Below are positions 22,127-29,313 of a DNA stretch of 41,622 bases, piece by piece. The DNA is from Nitrospinota bacterium. GTDB lineage: Bacteria; UBA8248. The stretch's first letter is position 1; every line of letters begins with the position of its first letter. The notes beneath the pieces were generated by a model. The model was not told the origin of the DNA. It saw only the letters and a list, made by a program, of their open reading frames with translations, and searched no databases. Where the stretch lies: NCBI GenBank assembly GCA_026706735.1, contig JAPOYD010000184.1, positions 29,213 to 70,834 of the forward strand, given 5' to 3'. Both the position numbers and the translations under genes were made by a program.

Positions 22127-23005
22127 TCACTCCCCGAAGAAGTACTTCACGCCGAACATCACGGACCAGTGGTTCATGCCGCTGATCGTGGTGAAGTTGG
22201 AAAGGCCTGCGACCGGGTGGAAGTCGTAGCCGCCTTTGACGTCTTCCATGTCGCCCACCACGGAGTAGGTGAGCTTGAGGCCGAGTTGCATCTTATCGCT
22301 CATGCGGTAGTCGAGGCCCGCGTGCAGATGTGCGGACAGGACGGTGTCGGTCAGGTCCTCGTTCTGGCGGCCGTTGTACTGCTCCGGCATGTCGCAGTCC
22401 GATGCGGGGTTCTTGCACGAGTACCAGGCCTCGAAATACACGCCGGACAGTTCGACGAAGGAAACGCCGGCGCCCGCGCCCAGGTAGGGCGTGAAGCGGC
22501 TGCCGGCAAGCGAGAAGTCGTAATAGGCGTTCAGCGAGAGGGTGCGCGTCGTCAGAGCATCGACGCTTGCCGAGGCTCTGCTCTCATAGTTGCTCACCGG
22601 GCGGGGCATGCTGCGCGAGCCGTCGAGATAGGTGATGTCGGTGAATTTCTGCTCCACGTCGTTTTTCCGCTGGGCCAGCGCCAGTTCCAGGCGGAATGCG
22701 CCCAGGGTGCGGCCGACCGAAATCTCGAACGCGGCGCCGTCGTCCGCATCCAGATCGTAGTACCACCGGTAGCCCTCGGGCGCACCGCCTGCGAGGTGGC
22801 TGCAGTCGTCCTCGGGGTAGCAGGTGTTGTCGCGGTTGTGGCCCGCCTGTTCGAGGGTGGAAGTCTTGTTGATCCCCAGGCCCAAGCCCACGTACCAGCC
22901 GGCGGGCTTCGTCTCCTGGGCGTAGCCCGCTCCCGCCGCGCTCAAGAATGCGCATACCGCCAGCGCAGCCGTGATGCCACACTGTTTCCTTGATAAAAAT
23001 CGCAT
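22127..23005 (-). CDS. Outer-membrane beta-barrel protein (upstream tandem copy)
   Basis: This 292-residue protein is the same length as its downstream copy and similar along the whole chain. Long stretches are identical, such as AFEISVGRTLGAFRLELALA and TTISGMNHWSVMFGVKYFF. The signal peptide ends near GAGYA. The conserved cysteines are CYPEDDC and CKNPASDC. Differences cluster around residues 110-125 and in the final third near the KGGYDFHPVAGL stretch, probably loops. The ATG at 23005 follows AGGAGAGG. The strong nucleotide similarity points to a fairly recent duplication. It probably shares one transcript with the downstream copy. Confidence 0.8.
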   Translation of the reverse strand: MRFLSRKQCGITAALAVCAFLSAAGAGYAQETKPAGWYVGLGLGINKTSTLEQAGHNRDNTCYPEDDCSHLAGGAPEGYRWYYDLDADDGAAFEISVGRTLGAFRLELALAQRKNDVEQKFTDITYLDGSRSMPRPVSNYESRASASVDALTTRTLSLNAYYDFSLAGSRFTPYLGAGAGVSFVELSGVYFEAWYSCKNPASDCDMPEQYNGRQNEDLTDTVLSAHLHAGLDYRMSDKMQLGLKLTYSVVGDMEDVKGGYDFHPVAGLSNFTTISGMNHWSVMFGVKYFFGE

Positions 23006-23112
23006 TTCGTCCTCTCCTGCCCGTTATTGGATGATTCGTGCGCAACCTCGTGATGAACGGCTCCAAAGCCCGGCGTCGCGGGCGTCAAAAAGCGCCGGGG
23101 ATTCGAGGTGCG

Positions 23113-23976
23113 TCAGTCCGGATCGCCATGATGCCGCTCTATCTTTACTTCGGTGGTGAGTTCCGAACAACCGTTTCCCCGGAACACGCCCCGGCTCGGG
23201 GGGACGTCCGCGTAATCCCGGCCCACCGCCACGCGGACGTGGCGCTCGTCTCCCTCGGTGTTGTTGGTCGGGTCGAAGCCGACCCACCCCACGCCCGGAA
23301 ACCAGCATTCCACCCAGGCGTGGCTCTCGCCCGTGGCCTCTCCTTCGGCTTCGGGCCCCAGATATCCCGACACGTAGCGGCATGGAACCCCCCAGCCGCG
23401 CACGATGGAGGCCATCACGTGCGCGTAGTCCTGGCAGACGCCTTGCCCGGTCTCGAGGATGTCCTCGATGGGGGAATCCACCTGGGTATGGCCCGGAATG
23501 TATTCGAAGACGTCGTGGAGTTTGGCGCAAAGCTCGCGCGCGCTCACGAGGGGGTCGTCCCCCGGAGCGATGCCGTGCGCCGCCACGAACCCCTCCAGCG
23601 CCGGACTCGGGCGAACGAAGCGGCTCGGGTGCGCCATCGGGTAGAGCTCGGGCGTGCGGACGGCGCTCAGAAGCGCCTCCGACGCGCCGGGTTCGAGCCT
23701 CTCGGGAGCGGATGCCAGGGGACCCACCTCCACGCGCGATCGCGCCTGCACCTCGAAGCGCGGGTGCGGACGGGGACGATCGAGAAAGTGCGCGGTGTTG
23801 CCGAACGGGTCGGTGAACTCGAAGAGCCGGCCTTCGGGGTCGGTGCGCAGCGAGAACTCACACAGGGCCTGGGCGCGGTCGCGGAGCGGACACAGGTAGA
23901 GCGTCATCACCGAGGCCTCCACGGGCTCTGCGTAATCAAAGCGCATGGCGTGCTCGACCCTGTAGTTCACTATCAC
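23113..23976 (-). CDS. Transglutaminase-like cysteine protease family protein
   Basis: This 287-residue protein has an N-terminal beta domain (NYRVEHAMRFDYAEPVEASV, then LYLCPLRD) and a C-terminal transglutaminase-like core. The core has catalytic Cys in GQGVCQDYAHVM, His in GESHAWVECWFPG and Asp in WVGFDPTNN. Members are predicted papain-fold peptidases or amide-forming enzymes. GTG 23976 overlaps the stop of the alpha-E gene (GTGA at 23976-23973), so translation is coupled. Together with the alpha-E and ATP-grasp genes it forms the widely conserved trio predicted to make and process a peptide or peptide-like tag; the actual product is not known. Confidence 0.88.
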   Translation of the reverse strand: MIVNYRVEHAMRFDYAEPVEASVMTLYLCPLRDRAQALCEFSLRTDPEGRLFEFTDPFGNTAHFLDRPRPHPRFEVQARSRVEVGPLASAPERLEPGASEALLSAVRTPELYPMAHPSRFVRPSPALEGFVAAHGIAPGDDPLVSARELCAKLHDVFEYIPGHTQVDSPIEDILETGQGVCQDYAHVMASIVRGWGVPCRYVSGYLGPEAEGEATGESHAWVECWFPGVGWVGFDPTNNTEGDERHVRVAVGRDYADVPPSRGVFRGNGCSELTTEVKIERHHGDPD

Positions 23977-24947
23977 GCCGTGATCTCCTCGGCCAGGGAG
24001 CGGTTGACGTAGGCCGCCATCACCAGGTCGTGGAGCGCTCGGGTGTCGTTTCCTATCGCGCGGCAGAACGCGCCCGGATCCGCCTCCGCCGAGTCCGCCG
24101 CATCCATCTCGATGGCCGCCGTGAGGCGAAGCGCCATCCGGTGCGGCGGCGCGAGGGGATAGCGCGCGCCGAGCGGGTCGATGCCGGCGAGCACCTCCTC
24201 GATCCGCTGCGCCGAGAAGCGAAGCGAGCGGGGGAGTTCGGGGTTGCGGGCGAGAAAGCCGAGCACGTCCTCCCGCCGGACCTTCATCGAGTGGCGGCGG
24301 CAGTAGATTTCGTACGCGCGGCACACTTGAAGCAGATCCGCCCACGAGAGCGCGGCGACGCCCCATCTCGCGCCCGTGAACTCGACCCATGCTTCAAGGA
24401 GCGCGGCCTGATGCTGCGCCCGCTCGATGAAGCGGCCCAGCTCGAGAAAGCGCCAGGCGTCGTCGCGCGGCATCGTCGAGTGCACCACGCCCGCGAAAAG
24501 CCGCATGCGGTCGATGATATCGAGCGCGAGCCGCGCCGGCGCCTGCTCCCATTCCCTGGCGAAATCCACCTCCCGCATCCAGAGATAGCCCTGGTTCAGG
24601 CGCGTCCATATCGCGAGCGGAAGCTGCGCCCGCACGCGCTGGCCGTTCTCGCGCGCCTGACGCCAGCAAGAGAGGATGGAGTCGGGGTGCGCGCCCTCCT
24701 CCACGAGGTTGCCCGCGAGCGTGTAGGCGTCGGGGATGAGGTAGGCCTCGGCCTCCTCGAAGCCCGACGTCGCGCCGGGCGGGGGCTGGCCCAGCGCCCG
24801 GTATATCGCCGCCCAACCGACGGCCAGTTCGTCGACGGAGCGATCGACGAGCCGGGTGAGCTGATATTCGAGAAGACGCGCCGTCTGCTCGACGCGCTCG
24901 ACGTAGCGGCCCATCCAGTAGAAATCGGCGGCGACCCGCGCCAGCAT
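23973..24947 (-). CDS. Alpha-E (DUF403) domain protein
   Basis: This 324-residue, almost entirely helical protein begins MLARVAADFYWMGRYVERVEQ and continues TARLLEYQL, the diagnostic start of the alpha-E family. Further marks are HSTMPRDDAWRFLELGRFIER in the middle and a C-terminal ALHDLVMAAYVNRSL. ATG 24947 has AAAGGAG at a normal distance. The stop overlaps the start of the transglutaminase gene. Alpha-E proteins occur beside circularly permuted ATP-grasp enzymes and transglutaminase-like proteins and are thought to be part of the same amide-ligating system. The biochemical role is undefined. Confidence 0.9.
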   Translation of the reverse strand: MLARVAADFYWMGRYVERVEQTARLLEYQLTRLVDRSVDELAVGWAAIYRALGQPPPGATSGFEEAEAYLIPDAYTLAGNLVEEGAHPDSILSCWRQARENGQRVRAQLPLAIWTRLNQGYLWMREVDFAREWEQAPARLALDIIDRMRLFAGVVHSTMPRDDAWRFLELGRFIERAQHQAALLEAWVEFTGARWGVAALSWADLLQVCRAYEIYCRRHSMKVRREDVLGFLARNPELPRSLRFSAQRIEEVLAGIDPLGARYPLAPPHRMALRLTAAIEMDAADSAEADPGAFCRAIGNDTRALHDLVMAAYVNRSLAEEITA

Positions 24948-25007
24948 GATTGTGTCTCCTTTACGACCCGATGATGCCCGTAGGGGTCAATCCCGACCGA
25001 AGAGGGA

Positions 25008-25237
25008 TTGCTGAAAAAGCCCTTACGGGTCGAGCCAAATCACTCCCCCCTTGAGGGGGAGTCGGTGAGGTAAGGGCGTAAGCCCGCAAGCGAACCGGTG
25101 GGGGGTATAATTCGGTATGTCGATAAAACGCACCCTACCCCCCACCGAATCGGCCTTCGTCCAATGGACTTGGCCTCTTCGACTCCCCCTCAAGAGGGGA
25201 GTGAAATTCAAAATCGCTTCCTGGCCTTTTTCAGCAA
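25008..25237. repeat. 230-bp MITE-like palindromic element inside the ATP-grasp/alpha-E operon
   Basis: The ends are a perfect 12-bp inverted repeat, TTGCTGAAAAAG (25008-25019) and CTTTTTCAGCAA (25226-25237). Two further nested inverted pairs follow. CACTCCCCCC..GGGGGAGT near 25042-25060 faces ACTCCCCCTC..GAGGGGAGTG near 25181-25203. A perfect 12-bp pair, 25096-25107 with 25136-25147, lies at the centre. The whole element could fold into one long imperfect hairpin. Positions 25154-25203 recur in inverted orientation at 41573-41622 with three differences. It occupies most of the 336-bp gap between two genes of one operon; no gene is seen in the gap. Confidence 0.8.
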
Positions 25238-25283
25238 CCCCTACCCGGTCGGCGATTCCTCCCTCCTCAGTCGGAATCGACCG

Positions 25284-26759
25284 TTACCCCTCCAGCACCC
25301 AGATGTCCTTGCAGCCCCCGCCCTGGCTCGAGTTCACGACGAGGCTGCCGCGCCGGAGCGCGACGCGGCACAACCCGCCCGGAACCACGTGCTGCTCCTC
25401 GCGTCCCTGCAGCACGAAAGGACGGATATCCACATGACGTGGCTCGATGCCCCCCTCGACGAAGCACGGCGAACGCGAGAGCGCGAGCGTGGGCTGGGCG
25501 ATGAAATTCGCCGGATCCGCGCGCAGCCGCTCGGCGTATTCTTTACGCTCCGAAGCCGAGGCGTGGGGTCCGACCAGCATCCCGTAGCCGCCCGAACCGC
25601 CCACTTCCTTCACCACCAGTTCATCGAGATGCTCCAGCGTGTAGGCCAGCCCCTCGGGATCGCGGCAAAGATGCGTCTCGACGTTGGCGAGTATCGGCTC
25701 CTCATCCAGGAAATAGCGGATGATTCCCGGAACGTAGGCGTAGATGCTCTTGTCGTCCGCCACGCCGGTGCCGGGCGCGTTGGCGAGCACGAGGTTCCCC
25801 GCGCGGTAGGCGTGGAAAAGCCCCGCCGCGCCCAGGGCCGAATCGCCCCGGAACGTCACCGGATCGAGAAAATCATCGTCCACGCGGCGGTAGAGCACGT
25901 CGATGCGGCGAAGGCCCGCTGTCGTGCGCGCGTACAGGGCGGCGTCGCGCACGAGCAAGTCCTGTCCCTCGACGAGGTCGACGCCCATCTCGCCGGCGAG
26001 AAAGGCGTGTTCGTAGTAGGCGGAATTGAAGATGCCGGGCGTGAGCACCGCCACGTTCGGCTCCCTCGGCGAGTGGCCCAGAGAGACGAGCGTGGAGTGG
26101 AGATGCTCGGCGTAGTCGGCCACCTCGCGCACCCGGTGCTCGCGGTAGAGCCTGGGCAGCACGTCCTTGATGGCGTTTCGGCAGGCGAGCATGTACGAGA
26201 CGCCCGAGGGGACGCGCAGGTTGTCCTCCAGGACGGCGAACCCCTCGTGGGTGCGGACGATGTCGGTCCCGCAAACGGCGACGTAGACGTCGTGGGGGAC
26301 TTTCAGGCCGCGCATCTCCATGCGGTATTGCGGACAGCCGAGCACGACGTCGACGGGAACGACTCCCTCGCGCAGGCACCGGCCCTCGTGGTAGACGTCT
26401 TTCAGGAACAGGTTGAGCGCGGCGAGGCGCTGCTTGAGGCCGCGTTCGATGTGGTCCCACTCCGCCGCGCTCAGCAGGCGCGGCACGCAGTCGATGGGGA
26501 TGATCCGCTCGGTGGCCTCCTCGGCGTCGAGCACCGTGAAGGTGATGCCCTCGTAGAGAAAGCGGCGGTAGACGCCCTCCTGGAGTTTTTCCAGATCCTC
26601 AGGGTTCAGTTCGGTGAGCGCGGCCTTCAGGCGCTCGCACGAGCCGCGCGGACTGCCCCCTGAGTCGAACATCTCGTCATAAAAGCGCGAATCCAGATCG
26701 TATCCTGAAAAAGGCCCCTCACCCTGTATCGAGGCAAGCGGCTCCGCCCCCGTGTTCAT
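25284..26759 (-). CDS. Circularly permuted ATP-grasp protein (DUF404/407 type)
   Basis: This protein has 491 residues from ATG 26759, chosen because GGAGG at 26769-26765 lies 5 nt upstream; longer in-frame starts are possible to 26837. It shows the family succession FSGYDLDSRFYDEMF near the start, FTVLDAEEATERIIPIDCVPR, LGCPQYRMEMRG and EDNLRVPSGVSYML. Then come NAPGTGVADDKSIYAYVPG, LDELVVKEVGGSGGYGMLVG and the terminal VVNSSQGGGCKDIWVLEG. ATP-grasp enzymes of this class are predicted to form amide bonds in a peptide-like product. It is the first gene of the trio with alpha-E and transglutaminase; the intervening gap has been enlarged by a repeat element. Confidence 0.9.
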   Translation of the reverse strand: MNTGAEPLASIQGEGPFSGYDLDSRFYDEMFDSGGSPRGSCERLKAALTELNPEDLEKLQEGVYRRFLYEGITFTVLDAEEATERIIPIDCVPRLLSAAEWDHIERGLKQRLAALNLFLKDVYHEGRCLREGVVPVDVVLGCPQYRMEMRGLKVPHDVYVAVCGTDIVRTHEGFAVLEDNLRVPSGVSYMLACRNAIKDVLPRLYREHRVREVADYAEHLHSTLVSLGHSPREPNVAVLTPGIFNSAYYEHAFLAGEMGVDLVEGQDLLVRDAALYARTTAGLRRIDVLYRRVDDDFLDPVTFRGDSALGAAGLFHAYRAGNLVLANAPGTGVADDKSIYAYVPGIIRYFLDEEPILANVETHLCRDPEGLAYTLEHLDELVVKEVGGSGGYGMLVGPHASASERKEYAERLRADPANFIAQPTLALSRSPCFVEGGIEPRHVDIRPFVLQGREEQHVVPGGLCRVALRRGSLVVNSSQGGGCKDIWVLEG

Positions 26760-26993
26760 GCGCGCCTCCATGACGTACCGCGTTCGTGTGAGTTGATGAA
26801 TCGCGAACAGGTTAACCGCGTTCGTGGCTTCGTTCAAGTTTTAAGAGGGCGCGCATCGCCTTGACCACCGACCGGCAATCCCGCTTTCCCCGGCCGCAAA
26901 CCCGCTCTCTTCTTTTCGCGACGAACCATTCATGATGAAAATGAAATAGCCTGAATGAAGCGAATTCACCCCGGCTGGATCAGGGCCGGTAAA

Positions 26994-27048
26994 ATTGCGG
27001 TTGCGCCGCAATGGCGCTTGTCATAGTATGTTTCGCTGCACCGCAACG
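26994..27048 (+). promoter_or_regulatory. Promoter/operator region of the TRAP operon
   Basis: The 395-bp gap 26760-27154 has no gene. Within it, ATTGCGG (26994-27000) and CCGCAAT (27006-27012) form a perfect inverted repeat. A related direct motif, TGCGCCGCAATG at 27002 and TGCACCGCAACG at 27037, occurs twice, 35 bp apart. TTGCGC (27001) with a 17-bp spacer and TAGTAT (27024-27029) could be the promoter, so the repeats would overlap it like an operator. The regulator is unknown. Confidence 0.35.
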
Positions 27049-27090
27049 CATTACCGGGTGAGTCTGAAAGGATGGTTGTTCCTTGGTTTC

Positions 27091-27108
27091 CGGCCGGTGA
27101 GCCGGCCG
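27091..27108 (+). promoter_or_regulatory. Leader hairpin before the TRAP binding-protein gene
   Basis: CGGCCGG (27091-27097) and CCGGCCG (27102-27108) flank the loop TGAG, about 45 bp before ATG 27155. It has no T tract, so it is not a terminator. It could stabilise the message or be part of a leader structure. Confidence 0.4.
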
Positions 27109-27154
27109 CTCATCATGTGGGTATAAATCAACTCTCATTACAAAGGAGAATCAA

Positions 27155-28270
27155 ATGAAACGTCGTGACTTTATGACCGGCGCTGCGGCCGGGACCGCCG
27201 CTGCGGTCGCGGCCGGCAGCGGGCTGGCCCAGGCCCAGAAAGCGCCCGCCATGATGAAGAAGCGCATCGAGATGGCGATCGTCACCACTTGGCCGCGCGA
27301 CTTCCCGGGACTCGGCACCGGGGCGCAGCGCTTCGCCAAGCGGCTCCAGGACATGAGCGACGGCCGCATCAAGGTGAGCTACTTCGCCGCCGGCGAGCGC
27401 GTCGGCGCCTTCGACTCGTTCGACGAGGTGGCTTCGGGCAACGCGCAGGCCTACCATGCGGCCGACTACTACTGGAAAGGCAAGCATCCGGGCTGGGCCT
27501 ACTTCACCTCCGTTCCTTTCGGACTCACCTACACCGAGTTCAACGCCTGGATCCGCTTCGGCGGCGGACAGCAGCTCTGGGACGAACTGGCCGCGGGATT
27601 CGGGCTCAAGGGCGTCATGTGCGGCAACACGGGCGTGCAGATGGGCGGCTGGTTCCGCAAGGAGATCAACAGCCCCGACGACCTCAAGGGCCTCAAGATG
27701 CGTATCCCGGGCCTCGGCGGCGACGTCATGGCGAAGCTCGGCGCCTCGCCGGTATCCCTGCCGGGCGGGCAGATCTACGAGAACCTCGTTTCGGGCGCCA
27801 TCGACGCCACCGAATGGGTGGGACCGTGGAACGACGAGTTCATGAAATTCTATGAAGCCGCCAAGTACTACTACTATCCGGGCATGCACGAGCCCGGCTC
27901 GATGTTGTCCGTGGGTCTCAACAAGAAATTCTGGGATTCGCTCTCGAAGGCCGATCAGACGCTCGTCGAGGCCGCGGCCGCCATGGAGAACGACGTCATG
28001 ATGGCCGAGTACAACGCCAAGAACGGCGCTGCGCTCGCCCGGCTCACGCGCGATCAGGGCGTCCAGGTGCGCAAGTTCAACGACGACGTCTACGACGCGT
28101 TCGGGAAAGCGGCCGAGGAGGTCTTCGCGGGCGTGGTGACCCACAGCCCGCTCGCCAAGCGCATCCACGAGAGCTTCGACAAGGCGCGCCGCGAGATCGG
28201 CGCCTGGTCGAATCTCGCCGACCAGGCCTTCGTGGCGCAGCGCAACCGCGTCCTGGGCGTTTCGAGCTAG
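27155..28270 (+). CDS. TRAP transporter periplasmic binding protein, TakP-like, Tat-exported
   Basis: This 371-residue DctP-family substrate-binding protein has a twin-arginine signal (KRRDFM followed by an Ala/Gly-rich segment ending AQAQ). The mature part shows the family features GAGERVGAFDSFDEVASGNAQ-like text near residue 90. DDLKGLKMRIPGLGGDVM holds the Arg that normally binds the substrate carboxylate, and GAIDATEWVGPWND resembles the TakP family for alpha-keto acids. The ligand is therefore probably a keto or other carboxylic acid; this is inferred. Tat export suggests folding in the cytoplasm before transport. AAAGGAG lies just upstream. It is the first gene of a binding protein - small permease - large permease operon. 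Confidence 0.9.
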   Translation: MKRRDFMTGAAAGTAAAVAAGSGLAQAQKAPAMMKKRIEMAIVTTWPRDFPGLGTGAQRFAKRLQDMSDGRIKVSYFAAGERVGAFDSFDEVASGNAQAYHAADYYWKGKHPGWAYFTSVPFGLTYTEFNAWIRFGGGQQLWDELAAGFGLKGVMCGNTGVQMGGWFRKEINSPDDLKGLKMRIPGLGGDVMAKLGASPVSLPGGQIYENLVSGAIDATEWVGPWNDEFMKFYEAAKYYYYPGMHEPGSMLSVGLNKKFWDSLSKADQTLVEAAAAMENDVMMAEYNAKNGAALARLTRDQGVQVRKFNDDVYDAFGKAAEEVFAGVVTHSPLAKRIHESFDKARREIGAWSNLADQAFVAQRNRVLGVSS

Positions 28271-28312
28271 ACGCCCGGCGCATAGCGTGACGGATCGCTA
28301 CGGTTTTCCACG

Positions 28313-29311
28313 GTGACGGAAGCTCGGTTGGAGGAGGCGGACGAAAGACGGCCCGGCATCGCGGACGCGCTTTACCGCGCGTTCGCGCTGTCGCTGGCCG
28401 CGACGACCTTCGTTTTCCTCTTCAACAACTACCTTGTCTTCTGGCATGGCTGGCCGGGCGTCGCCGACATTTTCTCCGGGGCAGGAGCGACGTTCCTGGC
28501 ATGGCTTCAGGTCGCCGGCTACGTCATCCCGGTCGTCGCCATCATCGTCTTCGCGCTCAGGAACCGGGAGAGGCCGTTCGCTTCGGACGCGGCGCTTCTC
28601 TATTCCGTCACCGCCTATGTCATCGCCGCGGCCTTCTGGTCGACGTTCTTCATCGGCATCGTCGACGGCGTCCTATCGTTCCTGCGCGTGGAAGGGCTCC
28701 TGCCCGCGGTATTCGGCAAGAAGCTGGCCCAGCAACTGGGCGTCTCGAGCTTCCGCGGCGTCTACGTGCATTTGCCGCTCATGCTCGCTGCGGCCGTTGT
28801 GGCCTACTACAGGCGCGGGCTCGACTTCATCTGGCTCGCTCTGCTCGTGGTCGTCGCCGAGTTCCAGATCGTGATCGCGCGCTTCATCTTCTCCTACGAA
28901 CAGGCTTTCATGGGCGATCTTGTTCGCTTCTGGTACGCAGCGCTGTTCCTGTTCGCCAGCGCCCATACCCTGGTCGCCGGAGGCCACGTGCGCGTGGACG
29001 TGCTCTACACGCATTTCAGTGACCGGCGCAAGGCCCTGGTCAACGCGTGGGGGTCCATACTGCTGGGGGTGCCGCTGTGCTGGACCATCCTGGCCGTCGG
29101 CATGGCGGGAAAGGCGTCCGTCATCAACAGCCCGCTGCTTTATTTTGAAACCTCCCAGAGCGGGTACGGCCTCTACGTCAAGTACCTGATGGCGGGTTTC
29201 CTCGCCGTATACGCCGTATCCATGATGACGCAGTTTCTGGCGTACTACCTCGACGCCATGGCGGTTCTTCGCGGGCAGTCGCCCAGCGAACCCGTGCACG
29301 AGCCGGCCTGA
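28313..29311 (+). CDS. TRAP transporter small permease subunit, long form
   Basis: This 332-residue inner-membrane protein has about eight hydrophobic segments. The C-terminal part (about 190-320) is the usual DctQ four-helix unit: FSYEQAFMGDLVRFWYAALF, AGGHVRVDVLYTHFSDRRKALV, then LLGVPLCWTILAVGMAG. The N-terminal about 180 residues add extra helices (FALSLAATTFVFLFNNYLVFW and others), so the protein is roughly twice the length of a basic DctQ. The start is GTG 28313, 42 bp after the binding-protein gene; no good ribosome site is visible. It ends 2 bp before the large permease gene. With its partners it moves the substrate using a sodium gradient. Confidence 0.85.
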   Translation: MTEARLEEADERRPGIADALYRAFALSLAATTFVFLFNNYLVFWHGWPGVADIFSGAGATFLAWLQVAGYVIPVVAIIVFALRNRERPFASDAALLYSVTAYVIAAAFWSTFFIGIVDGVLSFLRVEGLLPAVFGKKLAQQLGVSSFRGVYVHLPLMLAAAVVAYYRRGLDFIWLALLVVVAEFQIVIARFIFSYEQAFMGDLVRFWYAALFLFASAHTLVAGGHVRVDVLYTHFSDRRKALVNAWGSILLGVPLCWTILAVGMAGKASVINSPLLYFETSQSGYGLYVKYLMAGFLAVYAVSMMTQFLAYYLDAMAVLRGQSPSEPVHEPA

Positions 29312-29313
29312 AC

